Assembly (NCBI RefSeq): GCF_902506505.1
Contig: NZ_LR733406.1
Location: 3,654,692-3,718,691, forward strand
Direction: 5' to 3'
Length of the DNA: 64,000 bases
Source: Pseudomonas sp. 8AS
GTDB taxonomy: Bacteria > Pseudomonadota > Gammaproteobacteria > Pseudomonadales > Pseudomonadaceae
The notes under the pieces are model-generated. The model was not told the origin of the DNA. It worked only from the letters and a program-made list of their open reading frames with translations, and did not search any database. How positions within the stretch are numbered: the stretch's first letter is position 1; each line of letters opens with the position of its first letter. A program made the position numbers and the translations under genes. Positions 16,133 through 24,432 of this stretch are shown here, piece after piece.

Positions 16133-17188
16133 TCAGAGGATCTGCCCCAGGGCATCCAGCAAGGCCTGGTTCTGCTCCGGCGCGCCGATGGTGATGCGCA
16201 GGAACTGGGCGATGCGCTGCTGCTTGAAGTGCCGCACGATCACGCCGTGCTCGCGCAGGGCCGCGGCCAGCTCGCCGGCATCATGCTGCGGGTGACGGGC
16301 GAAGATGAAGTTGGCGGCCGATGGCAGCACCTCGAAACCCAGGCCGCTCATGGCGGCCACCAGCGCCTCGCGGCTGGCAATCACCGCCTGGCAGGTCTGC
16401 TGGAAATACGCCTTGTCCTCGAACGCCGCCGCCGCACCGGCAATCGCCATGCGGTCCAGCGGGTAGGAGTTGAAGCTGTTCTTGATCCGCTCCAGGGCCT
16501 CGATCAGGTCCGGGTGGCCGACTGCCAGACCAACCCGCAGGCCGGCCAGGGAGCGCGACTTGGACAGGGTCTGGGTCACCAGTAGGTTGGGATACTGGTT
16601 CACCAGGCTGATTGCCGTCTCGCCACCGAAGTCGATATAGGCCTCGTCGACCAGCACCACGCTGTCCGGATTGGCCTTGAGCAGGCGCTCGATGGCGTCC
16701 AGAGCCAGGGCGCAGCCAGTTGGCGCATTGGGGTTGGGGAAGATGATGCCGCCATTGGGCCGCGCGTAGTCTTCCACGCGAATCTGGAACTGCTCATCCA
16801 GCGGCAAGGCCTCGTAGGGGATGCCGTACAGGCCGCAGTAGACCGGGTAGAAGCTGTAGGTGACATCCGGGAACAGCAACGGCTGGCCATGCTGGAACAG
16901 GCCGTGGAAGGCGTGCGCCAGCACCTCGTCGGAACCGTTGCCGACAAACACCTGGGCAGTGCTCACGCCGTAGTAGTCGGCCACCGCCTGTTTCAGGCGG
17001 TCGCTGTTGGGGTCCGGATACAGGCGCAGGCTGTCGTTCAGCTCGGCCTGCATGGCGGCGATCGCCTTGGGCGACGGGCCATAGGGGTTCTCGTTGGTAT
17101 TCAGCTTGACCAGCCTGGCCAGTTTCGGCTGCTCACCCGGCACGTAGGGCACCAGGTCCTTGACGAAGGGGCTCCAGAATTTGCTCAT
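16133..17188 (-). CDS. hisC: Histidinol-phosphate aminotransferase HisC
   Basis: PLP-dependent class II aminotransferase converting imidazole acetol phosphate to histidinol phosphate with glutamate; 351 aa. LVKLNTNENPYGPSP (substrate-binding N-terminus), NPNAPTGCAL, VDEAYIDFGG and the PLP lysine in TLSKSRSLAG are visible. It follows hisD and hisG in the leftward direction; a REP element separates it from hisD. Confidence 0.97.
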   Translation of the reverse strand: MSKFWSPFVKDLVPYVPGEQPKLARLVKLNTNENPYGPSPKAIAAMQAELNDSLRLYPDPNSDRLKQAVADYYGVSTAQVFVGNGSDEVLAHAFHGLFQHGQPLLFPDVTYSFYPVYCGLYGIPYEALPLDEQFQIRVEDYARPNGGIIFPNPNAPTGCALALDAIERLLKANPDSVVLVDEAYIDFGGETAISLVNQYPNLLVTQTLSKSRSLAGLRVGLAVGHPDLIEALERIKNSFNSYPLDRMAIAGAAAAFEDKAYFQQTCQAVIASREALVAAMSGLGFEVLPSAANFIFARHPQHDAGELAAALREHGVIVRHFKQQRIAQFLRITIGAPEQNQALLDALGQIL

Positions 17189-17225
17189 CTGCCCTTCTCT
17201 CCTCGAATTCGTTCGATCTGCTTGT

Positions 17226-17287
17226 TGTAGGAGCCAGCTTGCTGGCGATGCTGTTCAGCATGGATCGCCAGCAAGCTGGCTCCTACA
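17226..17287. repeat. REP palindrome between hisD and hisC
   Basis: TGTAGGAGCCAGCTTGCTGG and CCAGCAAGCTGGCTCCTACA are perfectly complementary, giving a hairpin of about 24 pairs with a 14-base loop. It is the same core as at 2181-2263. Confidence 0.9.
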
Positions 17288-17298
17288 GGTTCGGGTAC

Positions 17299-18609
17299 TT
17301 AAGGCTTGATCCGGTACTCGGCGCTGCGCGCATGCGCAGTCAGCGACTCGCCACGGGCCAGCACGCTGGCGACCTTGCCCAGCTCCGATGCCCCCTCAGC
17401 CGAGCAGTGGATGATCGACGAGCGCTTCTGGAAGTCGTAGACGCCCAGCGGCGAGGAGTAGCGCGCGGTGCCGGAGGTCGGCAGCACGTGGTTGGGCCCG
17501 GCGCAGTAATCGCCCAAAGCCTCTGCCGTATAGCGACCCATAAAGATCGCACCGGCGTGGCGGATCAGCGGCAGGTACTGCTCGGGGTTTTCCACCGACA
17601 GTTCCAGGTGCTCCGGGGCGATACGGTTGGCCACCTCGATGGCCTGCGCCATGTCGGCGACCTGGATCAGCGCACCGCGGCCTTCGAGGGACGTGCGGGC
17701 GATACTCTCGCGTTCCAGAGTCGGCAGCAGCTTGGCGATGCTGTCGGCAACGCGATCGAGGAAGGCGGCATCCGGGCTGACCAGGATCGACTGGGCGTCT
17801 TCGTCGTGCTCGGCCTGGGAAAACAGATCCATGGCGATCCAGTCCGGATCGGTCTGGCCGTCGCAGACCACCAGGATCTCCGAAGGGCCGGCGATCATGT
17901 CGATGCCGACCTTGCCGAACACGTGGCGCTTGGCGGTGGCCACATAGATGTTGCCCGGCCCGACAATCTTGTCCACCGGCGGCACGCTCTCGGTGCCGTA
18001 GGCCAGCGCGGCCACGGCCTGGGCCCCGCCGATGGTGAACACCCGGTCGACGCCGGCGATGCAGGCGGCGGCCAGGACGATCTCGTTGATCTCGCCGCGC
18101 GGGGTCGGCACCACCATCACCACTTCCGGTACACCGGCGACCTTGGCCGGGATGGCATTCATCAGCACCGAAGAGGGGTACGAGGCCTTGCCTCCCGGCA
18201 CATACAGGCCGGCGCGGTCCAGCGGGGTGACCTTCTGCCCCAGCACCGTGCCGTCGGCCTCGGTGTAGGTCCAGGAATCCTGCTTCTGCCGCTCGTGGTA
18301 CAGGCGCACGCGCTCGGCGGCCTTTTCCAGAGCGCTGCGCTGCTCGGGCGTGATGCGGGTCAGGGCCAGTTCCAGGCGCTCGCGCGGCAGGATCAGGTCG
18401 GCCATGCCGGCGACGTCCAGGCCGTCGAACTGCTTGGTGTACTCGACCAGGGCGGCATCGCCTCTGCTGCGCACGGCCTGGATGATCTCCAGCACGCGCT
18501 GATTGACCGCATCGTCCGACACGCTTTCCCAGCTCAGCAGATGATCCAGATGACGGGCGAAGTCCTGGTCGGCGGCGTTGAGTCGGCGGATAGCAATGGG
18601 ACTGGTCAT
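17299..18609 (-). CDS. hisD: Histidinol dehydrogenase HisD
   Basis: Zinc enzyme that oxidises histidinol to histidine in two NAD-dependent steps; 436 aa. Family motifs: GGKASYPSSVLMNAIPAKVAG, the IDMIAGPSEILVV signature, DLFSQAEHDEDAQ, and GPNHVLPTSGTARY near the end. The start is ATG 18609 (MTSPIAIRRL), in line with other pseudomonads. An ATG seven codons upstream is less likely. Confidence 0.97.
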   Translation of the reverse strand: MTSPIAIRRLNAADQDFARHLDHLLSWESVSDDAVNQRVLEIIQAVRSRGDAALVEYTKQFDGLDVAGMADLILPRERLELALTRITPEQRSALEKAAERVRLYHERQKQDSWTYTEADGTVLGQKVTPLDRAGLYVPGGKASYPSSVLMNAIPAKVAGVPEVVMVVPTPRGEINEIVLAAACIAGVDRVFTIGGAQAVAALAYGTESVPPVDKIVGPGNIYVATAKRHVFGKVGIDMIAGPSEILVVCDGQTDPDWIAMDLFSQAEHDEDAQSILVSPDAAFLDRVADSIAKLLPTLERESIARTSLEGRGALIQVADMAQAIEVANRIAPEHLELSVENPEQYLPLIRHAGAIFMGRYTAEALGDYCAGPNHVLPTSGTARYSSPLGVYDFQKRSSIIHCSAEGASELGKVASVLARGESLTAHARSAEYRIKP

Positions 18610-18744
18610 AGCGGGCCTCTTGATTGGCAAATGCTCGGGCGTCGCTAGGCTACCAAGCCCACCGCATGGACGCCCGAGAAAAGTGGCTATGACACGGATA
18701 GGCAGACGCGGCGGATTGCCGCGTTGAGGGTATTAGCGTCGGTG

Positions 18745-18791
18745 GTCGAAAAATGCTCCTGCATTTTCGACATTTCCGCCATCCCTGGCGG
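18745..18791. other. Two tandem hairpins between hisG and hisD
   Basis: Read leftward after the hisG stop: CCGCCA-GGGA-TGGCGG (18791-18776), then GTCGAAAATGC...GCATTTTTCGAC (18771-18745). The first has no T-tract. They could form an attenuator, an mRNA-stability element or a weak terminator before hisD. Confidence 0.5.
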
Positions 18792-19415
18792 TCATCGGGA
18801 CTCGACCGCGGCGCGCAGGGTATCGATCAGCGCCTGGATGCGGCTGTGCTGCATCTTCATCGACGCCTTGTTGACGATCAGCCGCGAGCTGATGGTGGCG
18901 ATCAGCTCCTGGGCTTCCAGGCCATTGGCACGCAGGGTGTTGCCGGTGTCGACCACGTCGATGATCTTGTCGGCCAGGCCGACCAGCGGCGCCAGCTCCA
19001 TGGAGCCGTACAGCTTGATCACTTCGACCTGGCGGCCCTGCTCGGCGTAGTAGCGCTTGGCCACGTTGACGAACTTGGTGGCCACGCGCAGGCGACCTTT
19101 CGGCTCCGGCGCGCCGACCTTGCCGGCGGTCATCAGCTTGCACTTGGCGATCTGCAGATCCAGCGGCTCGTAGAGCTGGCCGCCGTACTCGAGCAGCACG
19201 TCCTTGCCGGCCACGCCGATATCGGCCGCGCCATGCTCGACATAGGTCGGCACGTCGGTAGCGCGGACGATCAGCAGCTGCACATCCTCCTGGGTGGTGG
19301 GGATGATCAGCTTGCGGCTCTTTTCCGGATTCTCGGTGGGCACGATGCCGGCTTCGGCCAGCAACGGCAGGGTGTCATCGAGAATGCGGCCTTTGGACAG
19401 GGCGATGGTCAGCAT
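18792..19415 (-). CDS. hisG: ATP phosphoribosyltransferase catalytic subunit HisG (short form)
   Basis: First enzyme of histidine synthesis, joining ATP and PRPP; 207 aa. This is the short type that lacks the C-terminal regulatory domain and needs HisZ, which is not in this window. MLTIALSKGRILDDTLPLL at the start, GAADIGVAGKDVL and DKIIDVVDTGNTLRAN (PRPP-binding loop) are diagnostic. It lies 73 bp after murA in the same direction. Confidence 0.97.
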   Translation of the reverse strand: MLTIALSKGRILDDTLPLLAEAGIVPTENPEKSRKLIIPTTQEDVQLLIVRATDVPTYVEHGAADIGVAGKDVLLEYGGQLYEPLDLQIAKCKLMTAGKVGAPEPKGRLRVATKFVNVAKRYYAEQGRQVEVIKLYGSMELAPLVGLADKIIDVVDTGNTLRANGLEAQELIATISSRLIVNKASMKMQHSRIQALIDTLRAAVESR

Positions 19416-19439
19416 TACGCAATTTCCTTAGAACAGGCG

Positions 19440-19457
19440 CCAGCCCTTGCGGGCTGG
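19440..19457. other. Hairpin between murA and hisG
   Basis: CCAGCCC-TTGC-GGGCTGG, a perfect seven-pair stem with no T-tract, immediately next to a partial TAGGTTGG repeat. It may reduce read-through from murA into hisG. Confidence 0.45.
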
Positions 19458-19458
19458 T

Positions 19459-19491
19459 GGGTTGGGCCTCGCTACGCGCAGCGCCAACCTA
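19459..19491. repeat. Partial TAGGTTGG...CCAACC repeat supplying the murA stop
   Basis: On the minus strand TAGGTTGGCGCTGCGCGTAG... ends in GGCCCAACC, a shortened relative of the repeat at 33718-33827. Its first three bases are the murA stop codon. Confidence 0.55.
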
Positions 19492-20754
19492 GCCCGGCAC
19501 GCGGCGGATCTTGGCGCCGAGCAGCTGCAGTTTTTCCTCGATGCACTCGTAGCCACGGTCGATGTGGTAGATGCGGTCGATCAGGGTTTCGCCTTCGGCC
19601 ACCAGGGCGGCGATCACCAGGCTGGCGGAAGCGCGCAGGTCGGTGGCCATCACCGGAGCGCCTTTCAGCGCCGGTACGCCGGTGACGATGGCGGTGTTGC
19701 CTTCGACCAGAATCTGCGCGCCCATGCGGTTCATCTCGTAGACATGCATGAAGCGGTTCTCGAACACGGTCTCGATGACGGTGCCGGTACCCTCGGCGAT
19801 GGCGTTGAGGGAGACGAACTGGGCCTGCATGTCGGTCGGGAAGGCCGGGTACGGCGCGGTGCGCACGTTGACGGCTTTCGGCCGCTTGCCCTTCATGTCC
19901 AGCTCGATCCAGTCCTTGCCGGTGGTGATCTCGGCGCCCGCTTCCTGCAGCTTGGCCAGTACCGCTTCGAGGATGGTCGGATCGGTGTCTTTCAGCTTGA
20001 CCCGGCCACCGGTGGCGGCGGCAGCCACCAGGTAGGTGCCGGTCTCGATACGGTCGGGCATTACGCTGTAGCGACCGCCACCGAGGCGCTCGACGCCGTC
20101 GATGGTGATGGTGTCGGTACCGGCGCCGCTGACCTTGCCGCCCATGGCGTTGATGAAGTTGGCCAGGTCGACCACCTCCGGCTCACGCGCGGCGTTTTCC
20201 AGCACGCTACGGCCTTTGGCCAGGGCGGCGGCCATCATGATGTTCTCGGTACCGGTCACGCTGACGATATCGAAGAAGAAGTGCGCGCCACGCAGGCCGC
20301 CTTCCGGCGCCTTGGCCTTGATATAGCCGCCTTCGACGTCGATCTTCGCGCCCATGGCTTCCAGGCCGCGGATGTGCAGGTCGACCGGACGCGAACCGAT
20401 GGCGCAACCGCCGGGCAGCGCCACTTCGGCCTCGCCGAAACGGGCGACCATCGGCCCGAGTACCAGGATCGAGGCGCGCATGGTCTTCACCAGCTCGTAG
20501 GGCGCGACCAGGGTCTTGATGCTGCTGGCATCGACTTCGACGCTGAGCTTCTCGTCGATGATCGGCTGCACGCCCATGCGACCGAACAGCTCGATCATGG
20601 TGGTGATGTCGTGCAGGTGTGGCAGGTTGCACACGGTGACCGGGGTGTCGGCCAGCAGGGTGGCGGCGAGAATCGGCAGGGCCGCGTTCTTCGCCCCGGA
20701 AATGCGGATTTCGCCGTCGAGGCGGATACCGCCGGTAATAATCAGTTTATCCAT
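19489..20754 (-). CDS. murA: UDP-N-acetylglucosamine 1-carboxyvinyltransferase MurA
   Basis: Cytoplasmic enzyme that transfers enolpyruvate from PEP to UDP-GlcNAc, the first committed step of peptidoglycan synthesis; 421 aa. It has the catalytic cysteine (fosfomycin target) in PGGCAIGSRPVDLH, and GAKNAALPILAATLL at the start. It follows ibaG by 22 bp, the same neighbourhood as in E. coli (mla-ibaG-murA). Confidence 0.98.
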   Translation of the reverse strand: MDKLIITGGIRLDGEIRISGAKNAALPILAATLLADTPVTVCNLPHLHDITTMIELFGRMGVQPIIDEKLSVEVDASSIKTLVAPYELVKTMRASILVLGPMVARFGEAEVALPGGCAIGSRPVDLHIRGLEAMGAKIDVEGGYIKAKAPEGGLRGAHFFFDIVSVTGTENIMMAAALAKGRSVLENAAREPEVVDLANFINAMGGKVSGAGTDTITIDGVERLGGGRYSVMPDRIETGTYLVAAAATGGRVKLKDTDPTILEAVLAKLQEAGAEITTGKDWIELDMKGKRPKAVNVRTAPYPAFPTDMQAQFVSLNAIAEGTGTVIETVFENRFMHVYEMNRMGAQILVEGNTAIVTGVPALKGAPVMATDLRASASLVIAALVAEGETLIDRIYHIDRGYECIEEKLQLLGAKIRRVPG

Positions 20755-20776
20755 TGCTATCTCGCTGCCCGCAGGC

Positions 20777-21016
20777 TCAGGAGCGCTCGGCCCAGGCGGC
20801 CTGGCTGAAGAATTTCATGGTCACGGCGTGGATGCTGCCATCGGCGATCCAGGCATTGAGGTGGGCATAGACTTGTTGCTGGCGCTTGACCGGGCTGAGG
20901 GCGGCCAGCTCATCGCTGATCAGGTTCAGCTGGAAATTGCAGCCCTCGCCTTCCACCTCGATACGGGTGTTCGGCATTTTGGCTTCCAGGAGGCTTTTTA
21001 CTTCGACGGCCTGCAT
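20777..21016 (-). CDS. ibaG: BolA-family protein IbaG
   Basis: A 79-aa BolA/IbaG protein, thought to bind Fe-S clusters together with a monothiol glutaredoxin and to respond to acid stress. VEGEGCNFQLNLISDEL with its cysteine and SIHAVTMKFFSQAAW with the conserved His are visible. The start is ATG 21016 (MQAVEVKSLLEAK); an upstream Met would add seven unlikely residues. It sits between mlaB and murA as in E. coli. Confidence 0.92.
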   Translation of the reverse strand: MQAVEVKSLLEAKMPNTRIEVEGEGCNFQLNLISDELAALSPVKRQQQVYAHLNAWIADGSIHAVTMKFFSQAAWAERS

Positions 21017-21081
21017 GCTCAACCTCGATCGGCGCATAAGGAATCATTGGCGGGCCGAGGCTCGCGGGCCGGCCATGATAC

Positions 21082-21134
21082 AAAAAAGCCCCCCGCCTGC
21101 GAAGCCCGGATGCCGGGATCGCTGACGGAGGGCT
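21082..21134 (-). terminator. Terminator after mlaB (leftward)
   Basis: On the minus strand AGCCCTCCG ... CGGGGGGCT is followed by TTTTTTG. The stem also encloses a smaller hairpin (CCCGGCATCCGGG). It should end mla transcripts before ibaG. Confidence 0.8.
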
Positions 21135-21155
21135 GTGCAGCCTGCGACGCACTAC

Positions 21156-21464
21156 TCAAGCCGGCGGAACGAGCAGCTCGAGCAGGCCGGACACCTTGGC
21201 GATCTCCTGCATGTCCGCCGGCAAGCCGCGAATGCTCAGGGTCTTGCCTGCCGCCCTGGCATCGCGCAGAAAGGCCAGCAGCAGCGACAGGCCGACGCTG
21301 CTGGACTTCTCCACCGCCGCACAGTCCAGCACCAGGCTCGCCTGCTGGCTGGCCTGGATCAGCCGGCGCCCGGCCTCGCGCACGGCCGGACCGGTGCGAT
21401 AGTCGAGCGTGCCGAGCAGCTGCAGCTCGCCGCTGTCGGCCTGGCGCACGGAGCCGCCGTTCAT
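21156..21464 (-). CDS. mlaB: MlaB, STAS-domain subunit of the Mla phospholipid transporter
   Basis: A 102-aa cytoplasmic STAS protein that binds and stabilises the MlaF ATPase. SLVLDCAAVEKSSSVGLSLLLAFLRDARAAGK is the STAS core, with the conserved serine cluster near the phospho-site. The start ATG at 21464 overlaps the mlaC stop (ATGA). It is the last gene of mlaFEDCB. Confidence 0.92.
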   Translation of the reverse strand: MNGGSVRQADSGELQLLGTLDYRTGPAVREAGRRLIQASQQASLVLDCAAVEKSSSVGLSLLLAFLRDARAAGKTLSIRGLPADMQEIAKVSGLLELLVPPA

Positions 21465-22105
21465 TGCCCGGCAGCCTGCTGACCTTCGGCGCTGTCCTTG
21501 GCCTTGGCCACCACGTCGGCCCAGCCGTCGATGGTCTTGTCCAGGTCGTTGCCGTTCTTCTGCATGCTGTCGGCGAACTGGTCGCGGAACAGCTTGCCGA
21601 TGTTGATGCCGTTGATGATCACGTTGCGCAGCATCCACTGGCCGTTGATCTGCACCATGGTGTAGGACACCGGGTAGATGGTGCCCTTGCTGTCCTTCAC
21701 TTCCATGCCGACGCTGGCGCGCTCGGCGCCCTCGGCCTTGGCCGGCAGCACGCGGATGCCCTGGTTGTCGTATTCGAGCAGGGCATTGCCGTAGAACTGC
21801 ATCAGGCTGCGCTTGAAGTTGCCCTCGAAACGCTTCATCTGCTCGGCATTGGCCTTGCGCGAGTACTTCACGGTCATGATGCTGCGCGAGATGCCTTCGC
21901 TGTCGACCACCGGGCCGAGGATGCGCTCCAGCGCCGCATAGAAGTCCTGCGGGGTCTGCTTGTAGGTGGCCTTGTTGGCCTTCAGGTCGCCAAGCAGCTG
22001 ATCGGTGGTCTGCTGCACCACCTCATGAGCACTGGGCGCCGCCTGAACCAGCAACGGCAGGGCGGCGAGCATGACCAGCAGGCCGTTTCGCAGAGTCTTC
22101 AGCAT
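21461..22105 (-). CDS. mlaC: MlaC, periplasmic phospholipid carrier (Ttg2D)
   Basis: Soluble periplasmic shuttle carrying phospholipids between the outer-membrane MlaA complex and the inner-membrane MlaFEDB complex; about 214 aa. The signal peptide is followed by APSAHEVVQQTTDQLL. I chose ATG 22105 because GAGGA lies eight bases before it; an ATG at 22120 overlaps the mlaD stop and would add five residues. Confidence 0.93.
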   Translation of the reverse strand: MLKTLRNGLLVMLAALPLLVQAAPSAHEVVQQTTDQLLGDLKANKATYKQTPQDFYAALERILGPVVDSEGISRSIMTVKYSRKANAEQMKRFEGNFKRSLMQFYGNALLEYDNQGIRVLPAKAEGAERASVGMEVKDSKGTIYPVSYTMVQINGQWMLRNVIINGINIGKLFRDQFADSMQKNGNDLDKTIDGWADVVAKAKDSAEGQQAAGQ

Positions 22106-22116
22106 GGTGAAAATCC

Positions 22117-22584
22117 TCATTTGCTTTCTTTATTCACCGAATTGATCAGGAACTTGCCGATCAGGTCTTCCAGCACCAGGGCCGACTGGGTGTCCTGGAT
22201 CACCCCGTCGCCTTTCAACACCTCCTCTTCGCCACCGACACTGATGCCGATGTACTTCTCGCCGAGCAGGCCGGCGGTGAGGATGGATGCAGTGGAGTCG
22301 GCCGGCAGGTTGTCGACGCGATTCTCGATTTCCATGGTCACCCGCCCGGTGTAGCTGTCGCGATCCAGGTCGATGGCGGTGACCTTGCCGATGGTCACGC
22401 CGGCCATGGTCACCTTGGCTCTGACCGTCAAACCGGCAATATTGTCGAAATTCGCATAGAGCTTGTAGGTGTCGCCCGAACTTGCCGCGGACAGGCCGCT
22501 GACGCGCAGGGCCAACAGCAGCAGGGCCAGCAATCCAGCCAGCAGGAACAGGCCGACGCCGATTTCCAGGGAGCGGCTTTGCAT
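22117..22584 (-). CDS. mlaD: MlaD, MCE-domain inner-membrane subunit (Ttg2C)
   Basis: A 155-aa protein with one N-terminal membrane helix (residues 8-27) and a single MCE domain (YKLYANFDNIAGLTVRAKVTMAGVTIGKV). It forms a hexameric lipid-binding ring on MlaE. The C-terminal helix (LEDLIGKFLINSV) matches the ring-plug region. It overlaps the mlaE stop by one base. Confidence 0.96.
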   Translation of the reverse strand: MQSRSLEIGVGLFLLAGLLALLLLALRVSGLSAASSGDTYKLYANFDNIAGLTVRAKVTMAGVTIGKVTAIDLDRDSYTGRVTMEIENRVDNLPADSTASILTAGLLGEKYIGISVGGEEEVLKGDGVIQDTQSALVLEDLIGKFLINSVNKESK

Positions 22585-23384
22585 CAGAGATCTCCAAACA
22601 TCAGGGCGGTCAGAATAAAGTCGAGGCCGAGTACGGCCAGGGAGGCGTACACCACGGTCTTGGTCGTGGCGCGGCTGATGCCTTCCGAAGTGGGTTCGCA
22701 GTCATAACCCTGGAACACGGCGATCCAGGTCACCACGAAGGCGAAGACGACGCTCTTGATCACGCCATTGAGCACGTCTTCGGTGAATTCCACGCTGTTC
22801 TGCATGTTCGACCAGAACGAGCCGTCGTAGACGCCCAGCCAGTCCACCGCGACCATCGCCCCGCCCCAGATGCCGACCACGCTGAAGATGGTGGCCAGCA
22901 GCGGCATGGAGATGAATCCGGCCCACAGGCGCGGGGCGATGATGTACTTGAGCGGGTCGACGCCGATCATTTCCAGGCTGGACAGCTGTTCGGTGGACTT
23001 CATGTTGCCGATCTCGGCGGTCAGCGCCGAACCGGCACGCCCGGCGAACAGCAAGCCGGTCACCACCGGGCCCAGCTCGCGCAACAAGGTCAGGGCAACC
23101 ATCTGCCCAACCGCCTGCTCCGAGCCGTAGCTGCTGAGGATATTGAAACCCTGCAGCGCCAGGACCATGCCGATGAACAGCCCGGCGACCACGATGATCG
23201 GCAACGACAGCACGCCGACCGAGTACAGCTGGCGCACCAGCAGCTGGAAGCCATTGCGCAGGCCGCTGCGGCCGAACAGCGAGCTGAGCAGAAACAGCGA
23301 CGAGCGCCCGAGAACCTGGACCACATCGATCCCGGACCGGCCCAACAGGCGGATGCGCTCGAGCGGGGACGACTTACGCATCAA
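22584..23384 (-). CDS. mlaE: MlaE, permease of the Mla phospholipid transporter (Ttg2B)
   Basis: Inner-membrane permease of 266 aa with five or six helices. The family sequences GLFIGMVLALQGFNILSSYGSEQAVG and LRELGPVVTGLLFAGRAGSALTAEIG are clear. Four-base overlap with mlaF. Confidence 0.97.
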   Translation of the reverse strand: MMRKSSPLERIRLLGRSGIDVVQVLGRSSLFLLSSLFGRSGLRNGFQLLVRQLYSVGVLSLPIIVVAGLFIGMVLALQGFNILSSYGSEQAVGQMVALTLLRELGPVVTGLLFAGRAGSALTAEIGNMKSTEQLSSLEMIGVDPLKYIIAPRLWAGFISMPLLATIFSVVGIWGGAMVAVDWLGVYDGSFWSNMQNSVEFTEDVLNGVIKSVVFAFVVTWIAVFQGYDCEPTSEGISRATTKTVVYASLAVLGLDFILTALMFGDL

Positions 23385-24190
23385 CGCGCTCCCAACAAAT
23401 CATCAAGGTAATCCGGCGCCGGATAGTGGAAAGGCACCGGACCATCCGGAATACCCTGCATGAACTGCTGGATGCGCGGGTTATCCGAATGCATCAGCTC
23501 GGCCGGGGTGCCCTGGCCGAGCACCTGGCCATCGCCCACCACATAGAGGTAGTCGGCGATGCTGGCGGTTTCCGCCAGGTCGTGGGAGACCACGATGCTG
23601 GTGATGCCCAGGGCATCGTTGAGCAGGCGGATCAGGCGCACCAGCACGCCCATGGCGATCGGGTCCTGGCCGACGAACGGCTCGTCATACATCAGGATCT
23701 GCGGATCCAAGGCGATCGCCCGGGCCAGCGCCACGCGGCGCTTCATGCCGCCAGACAGCTCGTCCGGCATCAATTCGCAGGCGCCGCGCAGGCCCACGGC
23801 CTGCAACTTCATCAGCACGATGTCGCGAATCATCTCGTCGGACAGGTGCGTGTGCACCCGCAGCGGAAAGGCCACGTTCTCGAACACATCGAGGTCGGTG
23901 AACAGCGCGCCGCTCTGGAACAGCACGCCGAACTGCTTGCGCATGTCGAACAGCTCGCTGCGCGACAGGCCCGGCAGGTTCTGCCCGTTGACCCAGACCT
24001 GGCCGCTGGCCGGCTTGAGCTGGGCGGCGATCAGGCGCAGCAACGTCGTCTTGCCGCAGCCGGAAGGCCCCATGATGCCGGTGACCTTGCCGCGCGGGAT
24101 GCGGATATCGACGTTGTCAAAGATGGTGCGTGCGCCACGCTTGAAGGTCAGGCCCTTCAGCTCGACGGCGTAGGCATTTTCGGCGCTCAT
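23381..24190 (-). CDS. mlaF: MlaF, ATPase of the Mla phospholipid transporter (Ttg2A)
   Basis: ABC ATPase of 269 aa. Walker A GPSGCGKT, signature LSGGMKRRVALARAI, Walker B ILMYDEP. The start at ATG 24190 (MSAENAYAVELKG) has AAGGAG seven bases upstream. A further 39 open codons lie upstream but are not coding-like. It is the first gene of the leftward mla operon and is divergent from kdsD. Confidence 0.96.
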   Translation of the reverse strand: MSAENAYAVELKGLTFKRGARTIFDNVDIRIPRGKVTGIMGPSGCGKTTLLRLIAAQLKPASGQVWVNGQNLPGLSRSELFDMRKQFGVLFQSGALFTDLDVFENVAFPLRVHTHLSDEMIRDIVLMKLQAVGLRGACELMPDELSGGMKRRVALARAIALDPQILMYDEPFVGQDPIAMGVLVRLIRLLNDALGITSIVVSHDLAETASIADYLYVVGDGQVLGQGTPAELMHSDNPRIQQFMQGIPDGPVPFHYPAPDYLDDLLGAR

Positions 24191-24391
24191 CCAAACTCCT
24201 TGTGATACAGCCTTCCATGGGCAGACGCAGCATCCCCGAGACGGGATCGCGCGCGCGGGCAGGCCGAACAGGCCGCGCAATATACCACCGCAACCCCGCG
24301 CACCCAAGGCGCGGCAGTGTTTTCAGGGAATTTCGCCCGCGCGCCACGCAACCTGTAATCCGCTGGAGGTGAGGCTGTGCCGCTTTCCCGT

Positions 24392-24397
24392 TATAAT
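24392..24397 (+). promoter_or_regulatory. Sigma-70 -10 element upstream of kdsD
   Basis: A perfect TATAAT lies 35 bp before the kdsD ATG. The region 17 bp further upstream has no good TTGACA match, so the promoter is supported only by its -10. Confidence 0.5.
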
Positions 24398-24432
24398 CGC
24401 CGACTTTTCTGCCGACCACCGTGAATCCAGCC

